Notes under the pieces: generated by a model
What the model was told of the DNA's origin: nothing
The model's input: only the letters and a program-made list of their open reading frames with translations
Database searches by the model: none
Assembly (NCBI GenBank): GCA_934255485.1
Contig: CAKQOG010000013.1
Coordinates: 1 to 55,941 of the forward strand
DNA length: 55,941 bases
From: an uncultured Prevotellamassilia sp.
Lineage (GTDB): Bacteria > Bacteroidota > Bacteroidia > Bacteroidales > Bacteroidaceae
Direction: 5' to 3'
Part shown: positions 1 to 8,211 of the stretch, piece after piece
Layout: each line of letters starts with the position of its first letter
Numbering within the stretch: the stretch's first letter is position 1
Program-made: the position numbers and the translations under genes

Positions 1-386
1 TAAGCTTTGCTTTTAGCGAGCATCCAGTGGTCAAGCTAAGTGGAGATGAGCTTACCATATCCGTAGCAGGTAGTAGCGGTGTAAGCTATGCTTACACCGC
101 TGTGAAAAAGGTAATGTTTGAGAGTGACATTGTAAATTCTGTAGTTGCTCCTTCCACGGCAAAGGCGGATGCACATGTTGTGTTCTCGGTTGGGCAAAAC
201 CAAATAAAAGCAACAGGTTTGCAAACAGGTGAACGAGTGAGTTTGTATGCCCTAAACGGCACATTGCAGCAAACCACCATAGCTTCAAGCGATGGCACGG
301 CAGCCCTTTCGCTCAGCACATTGTCCAAGGGCGTTTATGTAGTTCGCACACAAGGTGGCATAAACTACAAGTTTGTTAAACACTAA
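1..386 (+). CDS. C-terminal end of a T9SS-secreted protein (partial)
   Basis: The reading frame is open from base 3 to a stop at 384-386 and runs off the left edge, so only about the last 127 residues are present. A GTG at 27 is an internal codon, not a start. The final ~75 residues resemble a type A T9SS C-terminal sorting domain: a short beta-rich module containing GERVSLYALNG, then LSKGVYVVRT and a basic end, FVKH. In this family the domain directs export across the outer membrane and is then cleaved. The function of the mature protein cannot be read from this fragment. A PorX gene at 43.7 kb agrees with a working T9SS in this organism. Confidence 0.8.
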   Translation, partial: SFAFSEHPVVKLSGDELTISVAGSSGVSYAYTAVKKVMFESDIVNSVVAPSTAKADAHVVFSVGQNQIKATGLQTGERVSLYALNGTLQQTTIASSDGTAALSLSTLSKGVYVVRTQGGINYKFVKH

Positions 387-479
387 GCAAATGTGCTAAG
401 CAGATAAAATTGGTTTAGCTATCTAAGTTCAGAAAGCAAAGATAAGTTTTAGCACATTCTAATAAAAAACATTGATATT

Positions 480-1535
480 ATGAAAAAACTTTTTACTCAA
501 GTATTTACACTTCTGCTGTTGTTTGTATCGTCTGCAGCCTATGCACAACACAATGTTTATGTATGGAAAAAGGGTGGTGATGTAACAGTGATGAGCTCAA
601 GCGATGTAGACTCCGTATCTTTCTCGATAGGCGAATGGCTTTACTCTATCAACACTTCATCGGCAGTAGCCGTAACCGAACGCTCATTCGAAGCCAAAGC
701 ATCTGTCAGTATGAAAGATGGTATAAAATCTCTATCTGTTACTCCAACTATTGGCGTATGCTATTCAACCAAAACCGACCACCCCACCATTGAGAATGCT
801 ATTTGCCAAACTTTAGGTAGCTCAATGGGTACTTACAACATATCAGTAAAAGGTTTGTTGAAAGGTAACAAGTATTTCTACCGCACATACGTTAAATTAC
901 TCGACAACGTGTTTTATAGCAATGTGCAAAGCATCACCACACTTGGAGATAAAGAAGAAGTATTAGGAGAATACCGCAAGGTTGTAAATGGTCACGTTTT
1001 CGTAAACCTCGGTCTTCCTTCTGGCTTGTATTGGGCAACATGCAACGTTGGTGCAGAAACCGAAACCGACTACGGCAACTATTATGCTTGGGGCGAAACA
1101 ACCACCAAATCAAGGTACATTCCCGATAACTCCACTTGGTTTGACTGCTTCCACAGTGGTGACCTCACTCCTTCAGAAGATGCAGCAACTGCCTATTGGG
1201 GCAAAGGCACCCGCATGCCTACTTTCGATGAAATGCTAGAACTAGAAAATAATTGCACTTGGGAATGGCAAGACAATTACAACAACACCGCTGTAAATGG
1301 TTACCTTGTCACAGGGCATAGTGGTCAGAGTGTTTTCTTCCCTGCCGCAGGCTTTCGCAGTGGTCCAGGCCTTGGCGGTGCCGGTGCGGGTTCTAACGGC
1401 TACTATTGGACGAGTTCGCCTATCTCAGGCAGCTACTACGACTCGTGCCTACTCAGCTTCATCAATGGCGATGTGTTCGAGGACTATTACTACGAGCGTC
1501 ACTTCGGTCTATCTGTTCGTGCTGTTTGCCAGTAG
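480..1535 (+). CDS. Secreted Fib_succ_major-type surface protein
   Basis: 351 residues with a clear signal peptide (residues 1-22, cut after AYA). Residues ~50-155 look like a fibronectin-III-like domain ending ...YSNVQSITTL. Residues ~165-351 match the Fibrobacter-succinogenes-major-paralogous-domain pattern: LGLPSGLYWATCNVGA, YAWGETT, TRMPTFDEM, then GYYWTSSP and a final FGLSVRAV. This fold is related to formylglycine-generating enzyme and C-type-lectin scaffolds and is common in expanded families of secreted Bacteroidota proteins with unknown ligands. The gene lies 93 bp after the T9SS cargo gene and has no sorting domain of its own. The C-terminal 45 residues are rich in Tyr, Ser, Asp and Asn, as in variable lectin-like loops. 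Function unknown; surface recognition is inference. Confidence 0.75.
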   Translation: MKKLFTQVFTLLLLFVSSAAYAQHNVYVWKKGGDVTVMSSSDVDSVSFSIGEWLYSINTSSAVAVTERSFEAKASVSMKDGIKSLSVTPTIGVCYSTKTDHPTIENAICQTLGSSMGTYNISVKGLLKGNKYFYRTYVKLLDNVFYSNVQSITTLGDKEEVLGEYRKVVNGHVFVNLGLPSGLYWATCNVGAETETDYGNYYAWGETTTKSRYIPDNSTWFDCFHSGDLTPSEDAATAYWGKGTRMPTFDEMLELENNCTWEWQDNYNNTAVNGYLVTGHSGQSVFFPAAGFRSGPGLGGAGAGSNGYYWTSSPISGSYYDSCLLSFINGDVFEDYYYERHFGLSVRAVCQ

Positions 1536-1663
1536 TTCAGCACTTGCACTCTATCAAGTAGTGGTGAAGGTGCATCTTTTTTTATTACTTAAATGTTTAC
1601 CTTGTCTCGTTCCTTGTTATTGACCGACCTTTATGCCGCCTATTACGATGCCGCCCTGTATGG

Positions 1664-1803
1664 GCAAAAGATGCAACCTCTTGCAATCTATGCAGTTTAT
1701 AGTCTATTGTAGGGTTCATCTTTTGCTCTTTCAGAGCGTCATCGCTACATGTATAGTGACCTAGGGCGCTGCCCTAGGCTGTAGTCTTTTGGGCTTTCAG
1801 CCC
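1664..1803. repeat. Folded REP-like element, chain of hairpins
   Basis: An outer inverted repeat (GCAAAAGATGCAACC at 1664-1678 against GGTTCATCTTTTGC at 1713-1726, one indel) is followed by three compact hairpins: GCTCT-TTC-AGAGC at 1725-1737, CCTAGGGC-GCT-GCCCTAGG at 1760-1778, and GGGCT-TTC-AGCCC at 1791-1803. Dense short-loop palindromes in a gene-free region resemble REP elements. No RAYT or other transposase is in the window to explain their spread. Confidence 0.6.
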
Positions 1804-2010
1804 ATGCCTTTTAATGTTATTTTTGAGCATTTGTTTAAGTAGTTTTGGGTTTCAGCCCGTGCCTTTCAAGGTTATTTTTGAGTATTTGTTTAAGTAGTTT
1901 TGGGTTTCAGCCCGTGCCTTTCAACGTTATTTTTGAGCATTTGTTTAAGTAGGTTTGGGCTTCCAGCCCGTGCCTTTCAAGGTGCCTTTCAAAGTTAATT
2001 TTGAACAATT
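1791..2010. repeat. 55-bp tandem repeat, about 4 copies
   Basis: The core GGG(C)TTTCAGCCC recurs at 1791, 1847, 1902 and, as GGGCTTCCAGCCC, at 1957. Spacing is 56, 55 and 55 bp. Each copy continues with a CGTGCCTTTCAA-like stretch and TTATTTTTGAGCATTTG, then TTAAGTAG. The last copy is followed by a shortened, diverged GTGCCTTTCAAAG. Each unit starts with a small GGGC/GCCC hairpin. Confidence 0.8.
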
Positions 2011-2067
2011 ACTTATCTAAAATAGTTTTGTCCACTTACTTAGTCAATTCATTTAATTTTTATTAGT

Positions 2068-2142
2068 TACCTTTGCAAAAAATAGTGCAAACCAAGTGCA
2101 ATAAAAGCTTACTTTTAATAACTTACTTGTAGCCTATTTTTG
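2068..2142 (+). promoter_or_regulatory. Candidate promoter boxes of the beta-galactosidase gene
   Basis: Two TAnnTTTG boxes match the Bacteroidota −7 consensus: TACCTTTG at 2068-2075 and TATTTTTG at 2135-2142. Neither has a convincing TTTG at the expected −33 distance, so which is used is open. The leader would be about 60-130 nt. Confidence 0.4.
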
Positions 2143-2212
2143 CATAAAAAGGTGTTGTAATTCAACGAAATTCACCTATATTAGTAGCGAATAATAATTA
2201 ATAAAAATAACG

Positions 2213-5200
2213 ATGAGAAGAGAACACAACGTATGCCGTTGGCTCTGTTTGTTGTTGCTGGTATTTAGCAGCATAAATGTGGTCAATGCGCAAGAGTTTA
2301 AGCAAGGCGTGCTATACCATCTTGTATCGTCTCTAAAAGGACAAGTGGTAGACATCGGCCCTAAGGGACAGGTGACGCTTAGTAAACTTGATGAAAACGC
2401 AACAAACCAACACTTTGTGGTAAGCGAACTTTCTGGTTCATGGCGTTTTATCAATCCGTTTACCAACAAGGCCATCCGCACAGAGGGTAATGCCTTAGAG
2501 CAAGGAGAGAACAATGGTTCAGACGAGGCACAGCTATGGAAGGTTGTGCCTGAAGGTAGTGCATACAACCTTATTCCCACCAATAACCCTACAAAGGTTG
2601 CAGTTGTTCAGGGCAATCAGATAGTGCTGATTGACAAGAGTAAAGCTGTGGGCAACAAGGCGGCCCTATTTACAATATCGCAAGCCTCTCATTCGGGTTT
2701 TGACACTGATTTAACCTATCGCATACGTTCGGTTAAAAATGCAGATTATGTGCTTGGTAATGGCGATTCGGGCGAGAATAATGCTCGTATCGTAGCCGAA
2801 AAAGCTGACACCAAAAATCGAGGTCAGTATTGGAACATCAAGATGCTCGACCTCAACCGCCGTGTGGTAAGTAATGCCTTCTACACCCAGAATTTTGATG
2901 ATGGTGGTGGCAATGCCTCAATCGACTATTTGCTGCAATGGCCTGCCGATGAGGGAGTATGGAACAATGCGCAGTTTAAGTTTGAGCCTGTGGCTGGACA
3001 CGTTGGCACGTATATCATACGTTCTGTTGGAAAAACGAAAGCCGACAAAATGTATGCGCTCAAAAATGGCCAGCTAAAGAGTATTGCCTACAATGCAAAA
3101 GATTCAAACGCTTGGTTTACGTTTGAACAGGTAGAGAAACCAAAGATAAAATCGCCCTATTGGGAAGACGAGACAATCTTTGCTGAGAACAAGGAGAAAG
3201 GTGTAGCCACCTACATCACTTATGCCTCAGAAAAAGAGTTGATGGCAGACAAGGCACACTACAACACACCTTGGACAGCCCCTCAAACCACCCAATTTAT
3301 TTCGCTTAATGGCACGTGGAAATTTCACTTTGTGCCAGAGCCTTCGCAGCGTCCGCTCGACTTTTGGAAGGCAGACTATGATGTAAGCGCATGGGATACC
3401 ATCCCTGTTCCTTCAAATTGGGAGATGCAGGGATATGACAAGCCCCTCTATTGCAATGTAGAGTATCCGCATGCCAACACACCTCCTTTTATCAAGGCTC
3501 GTCCAGGCTATAATGATGGTGGAAAAAACTATGGTATCGACCCTGTAGGCTCGTATGTACGCACGTTCCGTGTGCCCGATACTTGGGATGGTCGTCGCAC
3601 CTTTATTCATTTCGGTGGTATTTATTCAGCCGCATTTGTTTGGCTCAATGGTCAGTATGTAGGCTATACCCAAGGAGCAAACAATGTAACAGAGTTTGAC
3701 ATAACCAAGTTTCTCAAGAAGGGGGCAGAAAACCGCTTGGCAGTTCAGGTATTTCGTTGGAGTGATGGTTCATACCTCGAGTGCCAAGATATGTTCCGTA
3801 TGAGTGGTATTTTCCGCGAGGTATATCTCTTTAATACCCCCAAAGCGGCGATACGCGACCATTATATTACCTCGAACATCAGCTTTGACGGCAACAATCG
3901 AGCAACAAAAGCCGATGTTGATGTACAACTAACATTTGATAATCGCGACAAAGAGCAAACCCATAAGCAGGTAACGGCAAAGCTTTATACCCCCAATGGT
4001 AAACTCATTGGCGAGAAACACTTGTCAGACATTGATGTAAACGATGGAGCTGAAACACATGTAGCTTTCACTGTTGATAATCCGCAACTTTGGAGTGCCG
4101 AAATACCAAATCTCTACACCCTTTGCATTGTTCAAAAGAATGCCCAAGGAGCAGATGAAATGGCATTTGCAACCAAAGTTGGTCTACGCAAAATTGAAAT
4201 TAAGAACTCTCTGCTTTATGTAAATAACAAGCGTGTGTTCCTAAAGGGCGTCAATCGACACGACACTTCACCCATTCATGGTCGTGCTGTAACGTTAGAC
4301 GAGATGTTGCGTGATGTAACATTGATGAAGCAGAACAACATCAACACCATTCGCACCTCACACTATCCCAACGACTATCGCATGTATGCCATGTACGACT
4401 ACTATGGTCTATATACAGTAGACGAGGCCGACCTTGAAGACCATGCCAACCAGAGCATATCAGACCGAAAGAGTTGGATACCAGCATTTGTCGATCGTAT
4501 TGACCGCATGGTGTTGCGCGACCGCAATCACCCCTGTGTAGTGATGTGGAGTTTGGGTAATGAGAGCGGTTCGGGCGAGAACTTTAAGTATTGCTACGAG
4601 GCAGCTAAAAAACTCGACTCTCGTCCTGTACACTACGAAGGAACCCGTGTAAATGGTCCTTATGGTGGTGGACGATACTCCGACTTCTATTCAAAGATGT
4701 ATCCTGGCATGGCATGGATGCACCAAAACACATCAAACCTTGACAAGCCAATGTTTATCTGCGAATATGCGCATGCTATGGGTAATGCCATAGGTAACTT
4801 CGATAAGTATTGGGATATAATTGAGCATTCAAATGCCACTATTGGTGCTTGTGTCTGGGATTGGGTAGACCAGTCTATCTACAATCCACAGCTTATGAAG
4901 AAGGGCATCTACCGCCTTACAACAGGTTACGACTATCCAGGTCCTCATCAAGGCAACTTCTGTTGCAACGGTATCATCCCATCATCGCGTAACGAGAGCG
5001 CCAAACTTAAGGAAGTAAAGGCTGTACATCAGTTTGTAAAGTTCCGCCTCGGTGCAGTAGATATGGCTAAGAATACAGCCAATGTGGTTTTGAAAAATGC
5101 CTACGATTTTCAGAGTCTTAACGGCATGGACCTCCGTTATGAGGTGGTGAATAATGGCAGTGTTGTTAGCACTCGCACAGCCGAACTTCCAGCTGTAGCC

Positions 5201-6226
5201 CCTGGCGATAGCGCAGTTATTACGCTGAAATTAAGCAAAGCAAACTTGCAAAAAGCTAAGGAGGCAGGCCAAGAAGTGATGCTCAACTTGCGTGTGCTCT
5301 ACCACAATGCCACCAACTATGCTGCAGCAGGACACGAGGCAGCGCTCAAGCAGTTTACGCTTGTTAGTCGTGGCGCTTTGGCTCCTATCAGTGCCGATGC
5401 TAAGGCACCCGCTATGCTACAAACGATGTCGCTCGACAAAACGATCATTGGTAATAGCAACATCCAACTCACCTTCGACAACGAAACTGCTCGCCTCACA
5501 TCGCTTGCGCTGAACGGACGCGACATACTTAACAATGGCGAAGGCTTTGAATATAGCAACCATCGCTGGATAGAGAACGACCGTTATGGCTATACTGCAA
5601 ATGGTCTCGAAACCAAAGGAACAATCAGTATAGCAGATGCTAATGGAGCAACCATTGTAAAGACCCTTCGCAAAGGCTCGCTTTGCAACACTGCGATTGA
5701 TTATATTATCTATCCTCAAGGAGTGGTAGACGTAAAAGCCACTTTCACTCCGCATACAGCCGACCTCCGTCGTGCTGGCCTTGTATGTAAGCTCGACTCT
5801 TCGCTCTCAAAGGTTAATTACTATGCTCTAGGCCCATGGGAGAACGCTTGCGACCGTCGTGACGGCGTTATCATCGGACGTTATCAAACTACTGTTGCCG
5901 ATATGATAGAGCCCAACATGAAGCCACAAAGCACTGGCAATCGTGAAGAGCTCCGTGAACTCACACTTACTGACAAAACAGGTTTTGGTGTGAAGATACA
6001 AACCGAAGGCAAGGTGAACTTCTCAGTTCTGCCTTATACCGACGAGCAACTGATGAATGCTTCGCACTATTGGGACCTCAAACCTGCGGCTTACAATGTG
6101 CTGCATCTCGATGCCGCTATGCGCGGTATTGGCAACGCATCGTGTGGTCAAGACGTTGGCACACTCCCCATGTACTATGTGCCCAACAAGCCTATGACAT
6201 ACACATTGCGCATCTCTAAGCAATAG
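2213..6226 (+). CDS. Secreted GH2 beta-galactosidase with N-terminal lectin-like region
   Basis: 1337 residues, longer than LacZ (~1020) because of ~320 extra N-terminal residues. A signal peptide ends at about residue 26 (VNAQ). Residues ~27-330 hold ricin-B/beta-trefoil-like repeats (for example EAQLWKV), likely for carbohydrate binding. The GH2 sugar-binding domain follows (~340-545, with PVPSNWEMQGYD), then an Ig-like domain and a TIM barrel (~667-960). Visible catalytic residues are the acid/base E784 in WSLGNESG and the nucleophile E851 in FICEYAHAMGN. A DUF4981-like segment and a Bgal_small_N-like C-terminal domain (~1080-1335) complete it. It would release terminal beta-galactose from glycans in the periplasm or at the surface. 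No SusC/SusD pair is adjacent, so it is not part of an obvious polysaccharide locus. Confidence 0.93.
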   Translation: MRREHNVCRWLCLLLLVFSSINVVNAQEFKQGVLYHLVSSLKGQVVDIGPKGQVTLSKLDENATNQHFVVSELSGSWRFINPFTNKAIRTEGNALEQGENNGSDEAQLWKVVPEGSAYNLIPTNNPTKVAVVQGNQIVLIDKSKAVGNKAALFTISQASHSGFDTDLTYRIRSVKNADYVLGNGDSGENNARIVAEKADTKNRGQYWNIKMLDLNRRVVSNAFYTQNFDDGGGNASIDYLLQWPADEGVWNNAQFKFEPVAGHVGTYIIRSVGKTKADKMYALKNGQLKSIAYNAKDSNAWFTFEQVEKPKIKSPYWEDETIFAENKEKGVATYITYASEKELMADKAHYNTPWTAPQTTQFISLNGTWKFHFVPEPSQRPLDFWKADYDVSAWDTIPVPSNWEMQGYDKPLYCNVEYPHANTPPFIKARPGYNDGGKNYGIDPVGSYVRTFRVPDTWDGRRTFIHFGGIYSAAFVWLNGQYVGYTQGANNVTEFDITKFLKKGAENRLAVQVFRWSDGSYLECQDMFRMSGIFREVYLFNTPKAAIRDHYITSNISFDGNNRATKADVDVQLTFDNRDKEQTHKQVTAKLYTPNGKLIGEKHLSDIDVNDGAETHVAFTVDNPQLWSAEIPNLYTLCIVQKNAQGADEMAFATKVGLRKIEIKNSLLYVNNKRVFLKGVNRHDTSPIHGRAVTLDEMLRDVTLMKQNNINTIRTSHYPNDYRMYAMYDYYGLYTVDEADLEDHANQSISDRKSWIPAFVDRIDRMVLRDRNHPCVVMWSLGNESGSGENFKYCYEAAKKLDSRPVHYEGTRVNGPYGGGRYSDFYSKMYPGMAWMHQNTSNLDKPMFICEYAHAMGNAIGNFDKYWDIIEHSNATIGACVWDWVDQSIYNPQLMKKGIYRLTTGYDYPGPHQGNFCCNGIIPSSRNESAKLKEVKAVHQFVKFRLGAVDMAKNTANVVLKNAYDFQSLNGMDLRYEVVNNGSVVSTRTAELPAVAPGDSAVITLKLSKANLQKAKEAGQEVMLNLRVLYHNATNYAAAGHEAALKQFTLVSRGALAPISADAKAPAMLQTMSLDKTIIGNSNIQLTFDNETARLTSLALNGRDILNNGEGFEYSNHRWIENDRYGYTANGLETKGTISIADANGATIVKTLRKGSLCNTAIDYIIYPQGVVDVKATFTPHTADLRRAGLVCKLDSSLSKVNYYALGPWENACDRRDGVIIGRYQTTVADMIEPNMKPQSTGNREELRELTLTDKTGFGVKIQTEGKVNFSVLPYTDEQLMNASHYWDLKPAAYNVLHLDAAMRGIGNASCGQDVGTLPMYYVPNKPMTYTLRISKQ

Positions 6227-6243
6227 AATTTATTGTTTAAAAT

Positions 6244-6289
6244 AAAAATGGCTGAACGTGACTTTTGTCGCTTTCAGCCATTTTTTTTG
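6244..6289 (+). terminator. Terminator of the beta-galactosidase gene
   Basis: Hairpin with arms AAAAATGGCTGAA and TTTCAGCCATTTTT followed by a T run, 18 bp after the stop codon. Canonical intrinsic terminator shape. Confidence 0.85.
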
Positions 6290-6497
6290 TTTACTTTTTC
6301 CCCTGCCTTGATTGGTCAATTTTTCCTTTTTTGAGCAGAAATGACGTGCTGAGAATCGATTCTTTTTAACCAAACTCTCAACTGCGCTCAAATATCGAAG
6401 TTTTACGAGAAAAGTGCAAGTTGTTGATAATCAATGAGATATTTGATTTTTTAACTAAAAAAGTTCTCTTCCGCTTTCATAAATGCGCTATTATGCT

Positions 6498-6604
6498 GCA
6501 AGAATACGTATGCTTGTACCCTAAGAACACGTATGCTTAGCACCTAAGGATACGCATTCTTGTGACCTAAGGATACGTATCCTTGTGACACAAGCATGCG
6601 TTAG
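6498..6604. repeat. Palindrome array A (GATACGTATC family), 5 units
   Basis: Imperfect palindromes start at 6499, 6521, 6544, 6567 and about 6590, a period of 22-23 bp. The best unit is CTAAGGATACGTATCCTTG at 6567-6585; the others are variants such as CAAGAATACGTATGCTTG at 6499-6516. The array lies between the convergent beta-galactosidase and MATE genes. No unique spacers separate the units. See findings. Confidence 0.8.
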
Positions 6605-6621
6605 TAAGCAATTATAAACAT

Positions 6622-6657
6622 AAAAAAGCACTTTTTCATTGTATGAATGCTTTTTTT
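6622..6657 (-). terminator. Terminator of the MATE gene
   Basis: AAAAAAGCA and TGCTTTTTTT arms around a short loop, located just after the stop of the minus-strand MATE gene. Read on the minus strand it ends in a T run. The stem is short, so strength is uncertain. Confidence 0.55.
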
Positions 6658-6712
6658 AGAAGCTATTTTGAGCAGAAATGTGTACAAAAAATATTGTTCT
6701 ATTTTTCGGGTG

Positions 6713-8080
6713 CTACAAGCATTTACCTATATTCTCTTTTTCTAATCTTTTCATCTCTTTAAATGCCCAATAAGCTATCGGTACGCACGTGCAGAAAGAG
6801 CAAACATCGCTTATAGCTTGGCATATCTCTACACCGAGCAAACCAATGAAATGTGGCAGTATCAGTACCAATGGGATAAAGTATAAACCGCTGCGTGCTG
6901 CTGCCACAAGATTGGCTTGAATGGGTTTGCGAATGGTTTGCATAAGCATGTTGGTAAGTCCGATGGTGGGTAGCAGAATGAAAGTAACCAATTGCCATCT
7001 CAACGTCACTGTGCCAACGGCTATCACGGCTTGGTCGTTACGGAAAAGTGCTACGATTTCTTCGGCAAAACAAAACGAAAGCAATGCACATACGGCAAGG
7101 AATATAGTGCCTATTTTTATGCAGTAAAGATAGCCCTCTTTAACCCTTTTGTATAGTTTAGCCCCATAGCAAAAGCCACAAAGAGGCTGAAATCCCTGTC
7201 CGAGTCCGATGATGATGGCAAACATAAAAAAACAATAGCGTGTAACAATGCTCATGCCTGCAATAGCTGCATCGCCATAAGCACCAGCAGCAAGGTTGAG
7301 GGCTGTGGTAGATAGTGCGGCTAAGCCTTGGCGCGACAACGAGGGTGTGCCACCAAAAATAATCTCCTTAACCAGCGACAGACGAGGCGAAAAATGTTGT
7401 AGGCTAATGCGTATTCCTCCATTCTTACGAGTCATGTAGAGCAATATAAAGAAACTGCAAGTTTGGCTCACCACAGTGGCCCAAGCTGCTCCGTCAATGC
7501 CCATATCAAACGCAAAGATAAACAAGGGGTCGAGCACAACATTGAGCACAGCCCCAATGAGTATGCCCACCATGGCATAGGCTGCATTACCTTGAAAACG
7601 CATTTGGTTGTTCATGGTCAGTGCCGTTGTCATAAAAGGTGTTGCAAGCAACAATATGCCCAAATATCTTTTTGAATAGGGCAATATGGTGGGGGTAGAA
7701 CCCAAAGCTATAGCAAGGTCTGAAAGAAAAAAATGTCCTACAATGGCTATTAATAGTCCCGTGCCAAAACTATAGCAAAAGCCTGTTGCCGACATCGTTT
7801 GGGCCGACTTATAATCCTTTGCTCCAAGGTGACGTGACATATAGTTGCCCGACCCATGACCGAAGAAAAAACCCACTGCTTGTATAACCGACATTACAGC
7901 AAACACAATACCCACGGCGGCAGTACACTGCGTGTTGATTTTGCTCACAAAGAAAGTATCTGCCATGTTGTAAAGGCTTGTTACCAACATCGAAATAATG
8001 GTTGGTACGGCCATTGTGCGTATCACTCGATGAACGGGTGCTTGTGTAAGAAATGTATAGTTGTCGCGTTGCTTGTTCAT
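6713..8080 (-). CDS. MATE-family multidrug/sodium antiporter
   Basis: 455 residues from the ATG at 8080. A longer frame opens at 8152, but its extra 24 residues (MQKYIFLIFSS...) overlap a promoter-like box and the divergent gene's leader, so I reject that start. The protein has about 12 hydrophobic segments. Its N-terminus (RTMAVPTIISMLVTSLYNMADTFFVS) is the classic first helix of MatE domains, and a second half-repeat starts near residue 230. MATE proteins export cationic drugs or metabolites using Na+ or H+ gradients; the substrate cannot be told here. It is transcribed alone, divergent from the M16 protease and convergent with the beta-galactosidase. Confidence 0.92.
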   Translation of the reverse strand: MNKQRDNYTFLTQAPVHRVIRTMAVPTIISMLVTSLYNMADTFFVSKINTQCTAAVGIVFAVMSVIQAVGFFFGHGSGNYMSRHLGAKDYKSAQTMSATGFCYSFGTGLLIAIVGHFFLSDLAIALGSTPTILPYSKRYLGILLLATPFMTTALTMNNQMRFQGNAAYAMVGILIGAVLNVVLDPLFIFAFDMGIDGAAWATVVSQTCSFFILLYMTRKNGGIRISLQHFSPRLSLVKEIIFGGTPSLSRQGLAALSTTALNLAAGAYGDAAIAGMSIVTRYCFFMFAIIIGLGQGFQPLCGFCYGAKLYKRVKEGYLYCIKIGTIFLAVCALLSFCFAEEIVALFRNDQAVIAVGTVTLRWQLVTFILLPTIGLTNMLMQTIRKPIQANLVAAARSGLYFIPLVLILPHFIGLLGVEICQAISDVCSFCTCVPIAYWAFKEMKRLEKENIGKCL

Positions 8081-8088
8081 ATTAAATG

Positions 8089-8096
8089 CAAAATTA
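8089..8096 (-). promoter_or_regulatory. Candidate −7 box for the MATE gene
   Basis: On the minus strand the sequence reads TAATTTTG, matching TAnnTTTG. It ends only 8 bp before the ATG at 8080, implying a very short or absent leader. No −33 TTTG at good spacing. Confidence 0.4.
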
Positions 8097-8116
8097 CAAA
8101 TTGTTTTCTCATTGAA

Positions 8117-8149
8117 TTTGCTTGAAAAAATCAAAAAAATGTACTTTTG
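8117..8149 (+). promoter_or_regulatory. Promoter of the M16 protease gene
   Basis: TTTG at 8117-8120, a 21-bp spacer, then TACTTTTG at 8142-8149, a good fit to the Bacteroidota housekeeping promoter. Transcription would begin near 8156, downstream of the frame's first ATG (8122), which supports the start at 8212. Confidence 0.7.
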
Positions 8150-8211
8150 CAAATAATAAGGTTTTAAGAGAAACTTGTAGCAAATATTTTTTTACAAAAC
8201 ACTATACTGAT

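Larger units (their letters stand above)
1536..2063. other. Non-coding region with structured repeats
   Basis: No credible gene. The stretch from 1664 to about 2010 is dense in hairpins and tandem repeats, listed separately. Before it, 1536-1663 is plain sequence. After it, AT-rich sequence leads to the promoter-like boxes of the beta-galactosidase gene. Confidence 0.7.
6329..6680. repeat. 15-bp direct repeats flanking the palindrome array
   Basis: TTTTGAGCAGAAATG occurs at 6329-6343 and again, identical, at 6666-6680, enclosing the ATAATCAATGA motif (6426-6438) and the palindrome array (6498-6604). The copies are 337 bp apart. They could be traces of insertion or recombination, or chance. 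Confidence 0.55.

Noticed and set aside
1297..1623. 108-codon frame overlapping the Fib_succ_major gene
   Set aside because: It is an out-of-frame overlap with a well-supported gene and has no domain or start context of its own.
480..2212. Complete diversity-generating retroelement
   Set aside because: The gene has a lectin-type fold, but I found no reverse transcriptase, accessory gene or template repeat in the window.
2213..6226. A polysaccharide utilisation locus around the beta-galactosidase
   Set aside because: No SusC/SusD pair, further glycan enzymes or linked regulator lies next to it.
6498..6604. CRISPR array
   Set aside because: Repeats are contiguous palindromes with no unique spacers, and there are no cas genes. 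The same reasoning applies to the arrays near 19.0, 31.4 and 51.6 kb.
8081..8152. Longer N-terminus for the MATE protein
   Set aside because: It overlaps the divergent gene's promoter and adds residues not typical of MATE N-termini; the ATG at 8080 precedes a normal MATE start.
8122..8211. Longer N-terminus for the M16 protease
   Set aside because: The promoter boxes (8117-8149) overlap this region, and the signal peptide begins at 8212.
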